Notes under the pieces: generated by a model
What the model was told of the DNA's origin: nothing
What the model saw: the letters and a program-made list of their open reading frames with translations, nothing else
Databases searched by the model: none
Program-made: the position numbers and the translations under genes
In this document: positions 33,601 through 46,007 of the stretch, piece by piece
How the letters are laid out: each line of letters begins with the position of its first letter
Position numbering within the stretch: position 1 is the first letter of the stretch
Origin: Chrysaora quinquecirrha
Taxonomy: Eukaryota > Cnidaria > Scyphozoa > Semaeostomeae > Pelagiidae
Direction of reading: 5' to 3'
Length of the DNA: 64,000 nt
Assembly: GCA_014526335.1 (NCBI GenBank)
Contig: JACTAT010000368.1
Span: forward strand, 140,950-204,949

Positions 33601-36385
33601 GATTATACGCAACAATTACAATAAGCTGGTAAGAATAAAGGGAAAATAAAACAAATAAGATGCACACATTATTTTCCCTTTATTCTTCCCGACTAATTGT
33701 AATCATTGCTTGTTATCATGTATTTGAAGAGTATTCTCATGATTGTTCAATCAATCGAAACATGTTAAAACTCAAAATCTTCGTTCATTTTGTCCAAATT
33801 CTGGTCATGCTGCTATTAAGAAGTTTTATAAATACCCTTTCAGCACTACAAAATAGACTATTAAACACAATTTAGAATTCAAAAACTAATAATATCTCTG
33901 CTCTTCCAAGGGGTCATGTTTGGGTTTCTACCTGGGGAATTCCTTCTGTCTTTTTGTAAAGAAAATAAGTGAGGCAGACTCTCTTATTTCTTTTTGATCT
34001 CATTCCAAGTACTTGCTCCCTGGTATTAAAAGTATTTTTTCACAATATTTTAAACAAACGAGTTGAGGTTAGATATAAAATGATGATCATGATGTTTGAT
34101 AGATTTTATGATAGCTGAAGGGTTTCGGCATTCTTTATATAATAAGGAAGTTGTACTTTATTAAAGTTAAGAATTGCTTTTGCACATATTAGGTTCATTC
34201 ATTACAAGCCAACATCACTGGAAAGGAGTTACAAACATGACCTACTTACAGAGCCAGATCTCGGTGTAACAATAGATTTAGTAGACCCAGATACCTATGT
34301 CATGCATCAAAATGGTGAGTTAACCCATTAATAGTGTTACTTTTTTCCATTCTTTATTTTATGTTGGTTTCGCAATAACTTTGCACATTTAATACTGCAG
34401 CTAATAAATACCAACCTACTAAAGCAATATAATTATAAAGTTAAAAATTAACTAATAAAATGAAAGGTGTCTTATTAATACAATCTACGCATACAAGAAA
34501 GAGCAACAAACAACATTAAGAAATCAAATTAAGGTATAGATTCAAGAAAGTTAAGCTATTTATTAGATTAAAAATGTTTATAGCCTACAGTACAGTTTAG
34601 AACTTCAAAAAAAGACACAGTCTTCTCTTTTATTCATTGTTTCCAGCTATTATTACAGAACTTGCTTGGTGTCACTGAAGTTTTTTCGATAAGTTGGAAA
34701 ACAGTTGCAGCATAAAAGAACGAAAATTCCTATCAAATAAAAAAATTCATTTATTGAGGTAATTCATCAACATCAGCTTTCTGTGACCTGTGTCCACAAT
34801 AATTTGCATTGAAGCTGATGAACCCCTAATAGACCATTTATGGCCTGGGTACGCACGACATTTTTCTGGAAGATGCCAGACATTTTGAGAAAGAGGAGAA
34901 TCCTCTCTGCATGTAACGATTGAGATTGTGGTTGCTTTTTGGTGAGAAAGTAAAGCAGATTTGTCTTCAAATTCACAAATAATGGTTGTCAATGTGAGAA
35001 TAAGTATCTAGGATAAAATATGTTGAAAATGTCTGCAGAAAATTAGGAAACAAGATGCACTAACTCTCAAAGAGGAAAAGATTTTATCAAATGCCTCCTT
35101 GAACAGATAATCTGGGACTCTGATCCTTTTATTTCACTTAAAATAAACAAAAACGTGAATTTAAAGCAAAATATGCTGCACTACCTACTGCACTACTTCT
35201 TTGAAAAGGTTTGTCAAATCTTGTCAACGAAATTATAACGAAATTTTTTATGTCCATTGAAACCTGCCTTTACCTTTGAATCCTGCACAATCTTCAGGGA
35301 GAAATGCCAATTGGACAAAGATTTTGCATTAGGTCGTTGACCTTTATAATGGATCCTGTAATGGAGGTTCTGTAATGTATTGGATTCTGCAGAATGGTTC
35401 AAATGGCTGAGCCTTGTCGATTGGTTAAATGAATAATGTATTTGAATTTTATTTGCAGTCGAATTGCATCCTGCAGACGAGAAACTACTGGAGGAAGAAA
35501 TAAGTGTGCAGCCTGATCATAAAAGGCAAATAATTTTTCTCTTTTTTTATGCACACCTGTTGTCATTGTTCTCCCACAGAGCTTTTCGTAGTTGTAATGA
35601 TAATAGCCTGTAATGTTTCATGTTTATGCTTACCAGAGGGGAAATAGAATTTATGTGTCCTTAATGGTTATAGAATTAAAAAGGCTGAACAATCAACGAG
35701 AAATCACCCATTAAATCAGTGATAACAGATAATTGATTATACATGTTATAGAACTGCTGTTGGTATTTCTGCATGCAGCCATCTATAATGTCAGCTCAAT
35801 GTATACTTTTCCATACTTTTCCACACATCCTTCATTGATGACGCATTTTTACTGTTTCATCCAACTGTAGATTTTCTTGACCCTTTTTTATGCAACTGCC
35901 TCTTTCAATTTTTTATTTCTATTTTATCTTTCAAGTCTAACCACAACCTTAAAAAACAAATGCTTGCTTGTTTGCGAGATTTTAATGTAGGCTTATCAAT
36001 GCTCCTCGATGCTCATTAATTCCCTTCCGCCAGTTTTCTTTTTCACGCATAACTCCCGCATATTAGATTCATGGGCCATGCTTATTTTCCAACATATTCT
36101 CTGTGCTTCTTCGAGCTGAATCGCGTTACCCTTCAAATACTTCCATTACAATGCCGTAGATGATTTACCTTGTTCAATTTTGATGCAACCATCATGACGA
36201 TGCCATGGCCATAGCTGCAGTGGTGCAGCTTTTTTGGGATTGTTTCTTTACAAGCCTGCTGTTCCTATTTCTTTAAGAAACTCTATGAAAATTTTATTGG
36301 CGATGATGATTGCGATGAAGGTGACGATGACGGATAGCCATGATTATTATAGTGATAATGATGATGATGATAATGATGTTGATGG

Positions 36386-36423
<38 letters not shown>

Positions 36424-36435
36424 ATGCTGATGATT

Positions 36436-36468
<33 letters not shown>

Positions 36469-39400
36469 TTAATGATGACCTATTTGATGATCTGTATGAT
36501 GATGATGTATCCAAATTATCATGTTAATTCTTTTATATGAAAAGTGGCTTACATTCAAGAATGATAGTCCTATGTCATGTACCACCCATATCTATATTTT
36601 TGTATTGTTTATAACGACACTTTTTATAAACAACTGAAACTATGAAATTGTTCAACTGAATGGAAAAATTCGCCCCAAAAATCGTTTAGTGTCATTCTCA
36701 GTCGCCCCAACATCCTTTAGAAATTGATTAGTTTTGTTTGAAAATTGTTTATTTTTGGTAATAATTTTTGTATTAAGTTTAATGAAGTAGAAAGCCTTAG
36801 CAACCCTGTGCAGATGTGCAGGATGCCTATTATTAATTTATCATTGCGCCCAATTTAGACTCCCTGTATTATTTGTGAGACTTGTTTGTTCAATACTTGC
36901 TTGTGGTGTACGTTTTTGGGAAAAGCCCCCCCCCCCAAGCCTGTTACAAGATTCCCTACAGCACTGCTCTGCCAGGAACAAAATAAAAATCTACAGGGTA
37001 AATAAATATAAAACTTATCAAGGCTGTTTCTGACACCGTATTAGACATGATAGTCACCACTTATCATGACAAGCCTTTGATATTTAGTTGGGCAACGTTT
37101 CGGGAGAGATCCGTCTCCTATCATCGGGCAATGAGAAATGTGGTTTCTTTCCTATTTATTACAAAGGTCAGATCGAAAGGTGTGAAATTGACCGGACCTG
37201 CGAGGAAGCATGGGAATTTTTTGGCGCTCAATTTCTAAGATTTGTGGCGCCAAAATTGCGTTCAGTGCAACTTTTGATGTTATTCAACCAGATTTCTGGG
37301 ATTGAGTAAGATACTTGTTTGATACAAGGAGTTGATAGAACTGAGTGAATGCTTTCTTTAACAAGTCTGTTTTTCCAGTTCTTATCCTCATTTATCACTG
37401 AAATGTTATCCCAATCCATCTGGTGCTTTTCCGTCCAACAATAATTGGCAAGATCACTTTTGTCAATTCGACCATGGGTCACATTTGATTTATCTTCTTT
37501 GAGCCTAGTTCTTGTCTCTCTTTTTGATTGGTATTTTTTATACCACGTTTGATTTTTTCGACATCGTCAACTTTGTCTTTTGGCCTTGAAAGCGACTTTT
37601 TAAGTGTATTAAGGGAATAAAAAGTACACCTTATATTTTGTTTAGACAAAGATGGGCGAATTTTTCACTTGTCCCTCTGATGTATGGTAGGTTCATAGAA
37701 CATTTAGGCTCCTCTTTGTCAGCCTCAGAATTCTGTCTGGGCTTTGAGATTTTTCTCGTGACCTTGCGTATATCTTCTTGTTTATATTCATTGGCCTTTA
37801 GAACACTTGAGATCCTTTTGTACTCATTATCTAGATCATCAAGATTGCTCGTGATAGATTTTGCTCTGTTGAAGAGAGAAGATATGACGCTGTTTTTGAC
37901 ACTGTCTAAGTGATGCGAGTTCGCATTCAGGTATTGGTCAGTTTGAGTGGGCTTCCTGTACACTGATACGCTTAGACTTTTATTGGCATTCCGTTGAATC
38001 TCAGTGCCAAGGAAGACTAGTTTTCCATCATTCTCTACCTCTGTAGTGAACTTCAATTTCACATGTAGGGAATTGATGTGTTTATAGAAATCTTCCATCT
38101 TGTCCCTCTTCATAATCACGAACACATCATCTACATATCTCTCCCATGCTTTTTGTTTCTCAATGTACGAATCAAGGGAAAAAGATTCTTTTTCTTGCAT
38201 AAAAATCTCAGCGACAACAGAAGAGGCAGGTTTTCCCATTGCTACTTCATCTGTTTCTGAGATAAACTTCCTATTGAATTTGAACCAAGTGGTAGTTAAG
38301 TCTAATTCTATCATTATAATCAGCTTATCAACAGGTATAGGAGTTTTTTTTTGCTTAGATCTCTGTCTTTTCGGAGTAAAACACTTATGATTCTCAAAGA
38401 GTCCTTTAAAGGCACGTTAGTGTATAGCGAGGTGAAATCGAAAGATATCATCATTTCATCGTCTTCTGTCTCAACATTACGGATGAATTCCGAAAATTCC
38501 TTTGAGTTTTTTTGCATGTCCCCTTTTCTTGATGTAGTGTTTCAAGATTTCCGCAATATACTTTTGAGAGGTTTTCTAGGGGTGTACCACTACATGACAC
38601 AATAGGTCTGATAGGAAAACCCTCTTTGTGTATTTTGGGAATTCCATAGAAACGTGGAGCATGAAAATCAGAAGGTTTGATCTTCCGATATGTTTCATCT
38701 GAAATTATTTTCATGTCATGTAAGCCTTTAATAAGCTTCAGACCTTGGCGCTTAATCTTGTTTGTTGGATCACATTTCAGATATTCATAAGGGCCATTCT
38801 CAATGTGCTGGGTGCACTTTTGAATGTAGTCCGAGCTATTCAGAAGTACAGTCGCTCGCCCCCTTATCAGCAGATAGGATTTTAATGCTCTTGTCTTTCC
38901 TTAGATCACTCAAAGCCTTCCTTTCTTTTCTAGAAATGTTATCTTTAGGAAGAGCAGAATTCGTTAGGATGGTGCATACTTCTGCTCTAACGCAGGCTCC
39001 ATCACTTACCAACATGGTATCTGTTTTTTCGAGATAATCTAGTTTTTCTTCCACTTCTGCTATTATATCCTTTTTTGGGGATATAAGTGGGCGCAAGACC
39101 GAAGGTCAGACCTCGGAACAGAAGAGATTTTTTGGATGATGAGAGATCTTTGCTGGATAGGTTAATGATCCCGCGATCTTTGCCTACCTCTATGCCATTG
39201 TCATTATTGGTAGTGTTATTTCTTTCAAGAAGGTTGTTGTATTTTCTCACATGTCTTTCCCTTATTTGAGACACTGTCTTATCACAACGGGCCTTCTGAA
39301 TTGATGGCACTCTTTCAAACAGAGCAAAATCTATCACGAGGTAACTTTAATTTTAAGAGACATTGGACCCAATGAGGCTAAGAGAAGAAAATTGCAAACA

Positions 39401-41627
39401 TTGTTGTAACTATTGTGTACAACGAAATGTGGACCTCCGAATAAATAGTTGTTTCCCTTTCCATTATACGTTTTTGTATATCCATCTCGTTTATTACACT
39501 AGAGCTCCATGTTTCCTACAGCCCATGATTAGTTTATTGAAGAAATTAACGAGTGCAAATTGCTCCAGTAGTACAGCAGTAGAGCTGAAAAAACTGATTA
39601 AATATATCTTTTCCCTTTATTTATTCTGTTCGCATGGATAGTGTTGTGCGCAAAACTCTTGCTTACCTTGAATCACCATTGATTACTCCTGAACAGCTGA
39701 GAACTTTCTCTTCATTTGATGTCTGTGACTCTGGTGACAATACCCATGCGAAACTCTTATCTCCTTCCTACCTCGGAACAGCACTCCCTCAACCGTGTTA
39801 GAAGCTAGTTTTGACTTAAACACCCTACTATGCTGACTTAAACATACTACCTTCTTATTTTCTTTAGTGAAATGCTTTTCGGTTTAATATTTTATTGTTT
39901 GTGTTTTGATCCTGAAATAGATAGCAAATTTTTGTTTCCTCAGGCAAAAACAGCACACCAAAAATGTCACATGGCTTCGAAAAACCCAATACATCTCAAC
40001 TGAGTTCAATCGTTTTCAGACTTGCAATGATATGGTGGAGAAAACGTGAGTCTTCTAATACTATTTTCTGATCTTTCTATTGCTTTATTAACATTTTAAA
40101 ACTATTCTGCTATAAAAGTAGATGTATGCTGTGGTTCATGTTTGCATTTTTTTTCTTCATTAACCCAAAGCCCCAATTTGATACACTTGTTCTTTCTGTT
40201 ACGTTTAAAGCATTATGGGTGGAAGCGTATATTCTATTTTAGAGAGCATCGAGACGTTGTTTGATGATTAAACTTGTCATACCTCTTTAGTCATGTTATT
40301 ACGGTATAGCTAACCTTTGTTAAATTTTGGTCTATCATCCAGTAAATATTTTTGCACCATTCAGAGTCGGCTTCAACGTCAAAAAGAAGATGAAAGGACA
40401 CGACTTATATAAGGTATATCCTAATGGCCAAAAATAGTCCTGATTATAAGTTTTTGTTTGACTTTCAAGAATTTACTTAAATGCTTTCAAAACACTAATA
40501 CGTTGAATTCTATAAGAAAAGAATGAAATTTTCCTTTAAGGATCGTGATGCCCAGATCGTTGCAATTGATGCGAGTTTCGAATCTGCAAAGAAACCTGTA
40601 AGTTGACATAGAAATCTAAATAACATTAAAAGGATTGACGAACCTTTGTTTGTAAAAGAAAATATTTTTCTCCATTATCTAATGTTATTGGTATGATAAC
40701 ATGATAACCTATCTATTGAAACTGCGCAACCGTTTACTTCCAGATTACTACTCATCATACAAATCCAAGGTTAAAGCCAGTCGAGATTCTCCCTGTGTTT
40801 CCAGACTTTCAGGTATCAAAATATTTAATAATTCCGTATTTATGTTTTCGTGAAATTATGGACAAAGTGACACAAAAAGTCAAGAAATCGCGAGTTAAAG
40901 TGTCTTTTCATTGCTCCAGTATACTCATTCCTGAGGCATCATTTCAAAACCTTGTGTTAAAGGTGACTAACGCTTAGGTATTCTTTTATCAGTTTTGGGG
41001 AATGGCTTGTGCTCACGTAATTTTGATACTGAACCAACGCAGCGTGGGAAAGCGGAACCTGCAAGTTTGGATGAAATGTCTCATGCAATGATAAGGTGGG
41101 TCAATGATATATATATATATATACATGGTGGCCCAAAAAAGGGACCCCCTAGCTAAATAATTTATAAATAATTCATTTTTAAGTTGGAATTTCATGAGAT
41201 TAATACTACATGATATTGAACTCAAGTGAGATGTTTCAGATAAGCAAATTTCATGATGATATTAGTTAGCTCTGAATAAATTGATTTTAAAACTTTACAA
41301 TCCAAAAACGTACTGTACGAATAAGCAAATTCATATCCTTATGCAACAAAACAGAAAAATCATAAAACTCATCCTTCCAGTCAAATGATATGTTCAAGAC
41401 GTCCTCAATCCTGCTTAATACACTTTTCTAATGCATTATTGTCCATGACAATTTTGTGCTGGGATAATAATTCCCCTTCACGCACGATTGCAGTACGAAA
41501 TGATTGAATATAAACAAATGGTTTTTGGGCATCATAATTTAATTAATGTCTAATTGCGCCGAGATTGAAGCTCTTATCATCGAGATATTTCTTCAGAAAT
41601 TATTTTCCTAAGCGGGTCCTTTTTGGG

Positions 41628-41714
<87 letters not shown>

Positions 41715-44227
41715 TATATTCTGCTCAGCCACTTTTATTGAATTAAATGGTCTATATTCTGCTTTTTTTTCTTTTCTCGATAATATCGCCAACTGTTTCT
41801 AACTCGAATTGAAATTTGGTTGTCCAAATTCAAGTCCCTTCGTTTCGTCTTTTCTTATATATTTGTGTTATTTCAAGATTGTTGAGCCACAAGGGCTCTA
41901 TCTCCATTTGATTTGTTTTTGATTTCGCCAGTTTGATTAACATCTAACATCAGTCAATGGAAGAAACTTTCTGAATAAATTTTTTCTTTGATTGCTTAAC
42001 AATGCTTCAGTACTGTATTATCATTTTTTAGCATAAACCATAAAGAATTGAATAATACACATAACAAAGCTGCTTTTGGCAGGGGGAAATAATTAAGCAA
42101 TAAATATATTTTCGGTTTACTGTCCTTTCCATTCACTTGATTTTGTTTTTGCTTACTTGGAGAAGCCTTGCTCGGCAAGGTGAAGTATCAGCATTTACAA
42201 TTTTAATTTGGAACACATCCTAGCTTTCTTTGTTTTTAAACGAAGCTGTTTACATGCAAAGAAACACAACAAAGAATTTACTCATATTTGGGCGAACGCT
42301 TTTTTCTAGTAATTTTTATTTTATTTGAATATTTCAACAGAGGTATGGAGGATGAAAGTGGGGATCAGTTCGTGGCATATTTTTTGCCCACTGAGAGCAC
42401 ATTGCGGAAGCGAAAAAGAGAAAACGACAAAAACAGTGAAGAAATGGATAACAACGATGAGTGAGTTACAGTTACGTTTGAATTTACATTTATCTGTGGG
42501 ACCTTCGTCTATTACTTGTTGATTTTTCTCAATTCATGCTCTCAGTCGTTTAAGTCGTTAATTTTCATTTTATTCATACCAGAAACGACTATAAACTTGC
42601 TAGAGAATACAACTGGAGTGTTAAAAACAAAGCAAGCGTAGGCTACGAGGTAAAGAATTGTTTTGTTGTTTTAGTTAATATCATAGACTTACTGTATGAC
42701 CATAAGCAAGCAACTCTTCTAATGAAACGCCAACCTGGTGTGTCCAACGTTTGTTATGGGTGCTGTTGTAAGAGGAACGCTCCCCTCCCGTTATTTTTTA
42801 GTGAAAACTGACCTTGTGGTTACGTAAGAACATGTCAGCCTTATCCCGACTGGAATTAATGCACTCCTTGAACAAGCGGGCTTGGTTTTCAGGCCTGGTT
42901 AACGGGCCGAGATTTCTCATGCTTTCGCTCTTTTTCCACGTGGGCGAAACATTTGCTGTACGTACGTGATGTTTGAATACAATTTCATGTCAAAACAAAA
43001 TAACATGAAGGTCCTCAAAGGCCCCTCAAAGGTGGCGGCAGCATAGGAGGGGGAAGGGCGCATAATTTCGCTGACATGATAAAGCAGATGATTCAGTATT
43101 GGCAATCTTGCCGAATGGAGAAGTGATATTCATACCAGCTCAGGTAACTTAAAACGCCGCGACTTAGAGCAAAAATCGTTCGTGTCAGTATGGAACCGTA
43201 CAGTCGCAAACTCAGAGCTAATAAAGAACTGCATTAAACTTCATAGACACCATATGTCTTATACTCCGCAACAGACAATTTTGCCATCATTTCAGTAGTC
43301 AATGTCAATGGCTGTAGACTGTTTCATGTAATTTTAAGTCACTCTCACCCGATCTCACCCTGCCCAACCGGGCTGAAATTCAAGCCCAGCTGTAAACTCT
43401 AATGAAATTGGCTCCTTGAAATAGTATTCTTGCTGAAAGTATGGTTTTTATTGCATTTTATACTTTAACTGCAAATTAAAGCATATTTTGTTCACGTAAT
43501 TTTATTTTCTGAAGGAAAATTATCTCTTTGCTGTCCGAAAAGGAGAGGTGTCTTCTACGACGAATTGCAAACAAGGTAAAATGAATGCCAGAGTAATTAT
43601 GATCAATAGTGAACTATCATAAATATTTTCGAATTTATCAGAATATTTTCTAAAGTAGATATCAAATGACAAATCCAATTTTAAAAACAGGGTGAAGCTC
43701 AACAAAAGGCGAACTAAAGGAGGTGCTGGAGGTGTCACATCAGCGGTATCTAAGCTCATTGTTAGAGACAGAGAATCAACGGAAGCCGAGTTACATATCC
43801 AGGTGAACTATTTTTATTTTGTTGCTCAAAGGATTTATTTTCCAGTTCGGATATACTTTAGGTGTTTAAGTTATAACTTTGCATTCTGGTAAACCATTTC
43901 ACATGTCTGTTGCTTTTTAAAGTTACTTCCTTCTTGCAGAAATCAAGGCTGGCTCAGCTGGAAAATTTGGCGCAGGACGAAGAAGAGAACGAGTATGGAG
44001 AGGATGATGAAGAGCAAGACAGTGATGGTACGGAACATGATGAAGCACAAAAGGATGGTGATAAAGAGGCTGCTGAAGATACAGATAAACAAGGAGACAG
44101 TGATATGGAAGAGAAAAACGATATGGATAAGCACGAAGAAGAAGACGATTATACGCAAGAAAATGACGATGCCAATGACTTAGATAACGAGCTTTTCGGT
44201 TCTAGTTCAAGTGAAAATGAGGACTAA
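30667..44227 (+). CDS. PAF1: RNA polymerase II-associated factor 1 (PAF1), 14 exons
   Basis: PAF1 is a core subunit of the nuclear PAF1 complex, which travels with RNA polymerase II and supports elongation, histone modification and 3' processing. Exons: 30667-30695, 31575-31670, 34193-34314, 35459-35525, 39944-40045, 40365-40413, 40541-40597, 40744-40812, 40993-41095, 42341-42460, 42583-42649, 43515-43575, 43691-43802, 43940-44227. Phases agree throughout and give 447 codons plus stop, provided one base is restored in exon 9 and one in exon 12. Diagnostic blocks: [20 protein letters not shown] (exon 2), [16 protein letters not shown] (3), [12 protein letters not shown] (5), [11 protein letters not shown] (8, partly), [11 protein letters not shown] (10), [12 protein letters not shown] (11), and a long acidic C-terminus ending [10 protein letters not shown]. 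Intron 4 appears to start with GC. The first exon is very short (MSAAMKTGR) and is the least certain. Confidence 0.93.
31978..33054. mobile_element. Foldback element in PAF1 intron 2, possible 9-bp target duplication
   Basis: Ends GGGATGGTATAATTTA and the complement at 33039-33054 face each other. The arms carry a ~15-bp minisatellite (GATCCGAGATATTAA type at 32020-32140; complement at 32785-33010). Two perfect small palindromes sit inside (around CAAATTTGGCGGCCAAATTTG, near 32590-32600, and 32745-32775). Flanks AGAAAATCG (31969-31977) and AGAAAATGG (33055-33063) look like a 9-bp duplication with one change, which would suit a Mutator-like foldback. Open frames here are repeat translations. 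Confidence 0.75.
33610..33705. repeat. Short inverted repeat in PAF1 intron 2
   Basis: AAGAATAAAGGGAAAATAA pairs with TTATTTTCCCTTTATTCTT, with flanking AATTACAATAAG/CTAATTGTAAT also pairing in part. Likely a small MITE. The rest of intron 2 shows nothing else. Confidence 0.5.
36300..36515 (+). repeat. GAT trinucleotide microsatellite in PAF1 intron 4
   Basis: Nearly uninterrupted GATGATGAT with occasional changes. It produces poly-Asp and poly-Met frames that are not genes. Confidence 0.85.
37228..39337 (-). pseudogene. Second, more decayed Penelope-like element in PAF1 intron 4
   Basis: Antisense to PAF1. N-terminal block (39337-39002) with [20 protein letters not shown], typical of the PLE RT N-terminus; then [19 protein letters not shown] (38660-38590), [15 protein letters not shown] (motif A region, about 38450-38400), [17 protein letters not shown] (motif B, with K-P in place of S-P) and [12 protein letters not shown] (motif C, about 38140-38100), and the thumb down to about 37630. 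The GIY-YIG region is gutted: the start (NVV, stop, KIP near 37550) and the [15 protein letters not shown] segment are adjacent, so the catalytic centre is deleted. At least five frame changes. It belongs to a different PLE lineage from the 26-kb pair. Confidence 0.85.
41123..41713. mobile_element. Mariner-like MITE in PAF1 intron 9, inserted in or expanding a TA microsatellite
   Basis: GGCCCAAAAAAGGGACC (about 41129-41145) and its imperfect complement GGTCCTTTTTGGGC (about 41615-41628) form the ends of a ~500-bp non-coding element, with weaker pairing continuing ~30 bp inward. Both ends touch TA repeats; on the right the (TA)n run extends to about 41713. TA-flanked ends of this kind suggest Tc1/mariner. 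Confidence 0.65.
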
Positions 44228-44499
44228 AGCTAATAATCCAACCAAATACAAGTGAACGAGCTTAAATGCACAACTTAGGGCTGTTCGCACTACATAGACA
44301 AACTTTGCGTTGTCAACAATTGATACAAGACAATATTTGATAAAAAGTAAATAAGTGCCAATTCAAGCATGATTTTCGGAAGCTACAATGCAGTGCAACA
44401 GCAAACACTTGGTCTTATTTGGAGAAAGCGGCTATTTTCTATCTTTAAACTTGAAAGCAGATTCAAATATAAGAAAAACAGTAGTGGACAAAATTAAAA

Positions 44500-44505
44500 A
44501 ATAAA
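44500..44505 (+). promoter_or_regulatory. Putative PAF1 poly(A) signal
   Basis: AATAAA about 275 bp after the PAF1 stop codon, the only canonical hexamer in the 3' flank before the neighbouring transposon. Confidence 0.5.
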
Positions 44506-44798
44506 GCAACATGTAGCGAAGTAAAAAACAGATATCTCTCCAAAAACAGAAACAAGCAATTTGGGTTGAAGAGTGCTGCAGCCATAAATTATGCATTTTA
44601 CTCTCCAATTTTTTCAGCTATGTCCAGTAACTATGCTTACGTTGAGCTGTAATATGCATGTGCTCCGAATGCAGAAAGTTAATTTAAAAAGAATTGTCGC
44701 AAAGTTTATAGTCACATTACTCAATTGGCGATCTTAGCTGTGGACAAAATACAGTTTCTCTTGATTTATTATTCTAAAGCAAGCCCTGGTTTGCGTGG

Positions 44799-46007
44799 TC
44801 TGTACAGGATCTTCAGAAAAGTCGGAATTAAGACGGAAATTACGGTTATTAGACAGGTAGTGAGGGATATTGGTGACACAATTGTGCATTTTTATGATAC
44901 CAGCACAAAACTTGGTGAAAAGGGGTAGTTCCACACACTGAAAAAGATATGATATGGACTCTAACTGAAAAATGCCCCCTTGTGCTATTTTTAGACTGGG
45001 GTAATAGGTACCAGACCTCTACACAAATTTTAATTTTAGTTTTGTTATAAATCGCACTAGAGGCATGAACCTTTGTTAAAAATGCTCCAACTGAAAAACT
45101 ATACAGGGGAGCACTGGCCAGAGCAATGGCAAAGGTCTGTACACTGAAGTTTGAAACGCCTGCATTTACACCTCCCTGTACAGTTCAGTTTACAACTGCA
45201 TTTAACTAGTTCTTGGCACGCTTTCGAAGCTTCTGGTAATGTGGTCCACTTGGGGAATACACCACTGTTATCTTGCGACCATCCAAATTCATTCACATCT
45301 CGTAAGTTCTGCCATCTTTTTAGTGATTGGCCCCATATGATTCTACAAAATGTACGGGTAAATTAAGAAAGCTTTAGTTTCACTTAAAATACAGAGAATG
45401 CGCTGTACAGGATCTTCAGAAAAGTCGGAATTAAGACGGAAATTACGGTTATTAGACAGGTAGTGAGGGATATTGGTGACACAATTGTGCATTTTTATGA
45501 TACCAGCACAAAACTTGGTGAAAAGGGGTAGTTCCACACACTGAAAAAGATATGATATGGACTCTAACTGAAAAATGCCCCCTTGTGCTATTTTTAGACT
45601 GGGGTAATAGGTACCAGACCTCTACACAAATTTTAATTTTAGTTTTGTTATAAATCGCACTAGAGGCATGAACCTTTGTTAAAAATGCTCCAACTGAAAA
45701 ACTATACAGGGGAGCACTGGCCAGAGCAATGGCAAAGGTCTGTACACTGAAGATTGAAACGCCTGCATTTACACCTCCTGTACAGTTCAGTTTACAACTG
45801 CATTTAACTAGTTCTTGGCACGCTTTCGAAGCTTCTGGTAATGTGGTCCACTTGGGGAATACACCACTGTTATCTTGCGACCATCCAAATTCATTCACAT
45901 CTCGTAAGTTCTGCCATCTTTTAGTGATTGGCCCCATATGATTCTACAAAATGTACGGGTAAATTAAGAAAGCTTTAGTTTCACTTAAAATACAGAGAAT
46001 GCGCTCT
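44799..46007. repeat. Tandem duplication (2 x ~605 bp) of the transposon's left end and last exon
   Basis: 44799-45403 and 45404-46007 are almost identical, starting at CTGTACAGGATCTTCAG. The copy nearer the gene (last exon at 45943-45702) has lost one base in each of two homopolymers (AAAAA to AAAA; GGG to GG), which breaks both the splice-linked frame and the Cys-rich motif. The distal copy is intact in both places, so only splicing to the distal exon gives a full protein. Confidence 0.9.

Noticed and set aside
36234..36540. Poly-Asp and poly-Met frames
   Set aside because: GAT microsatellite.
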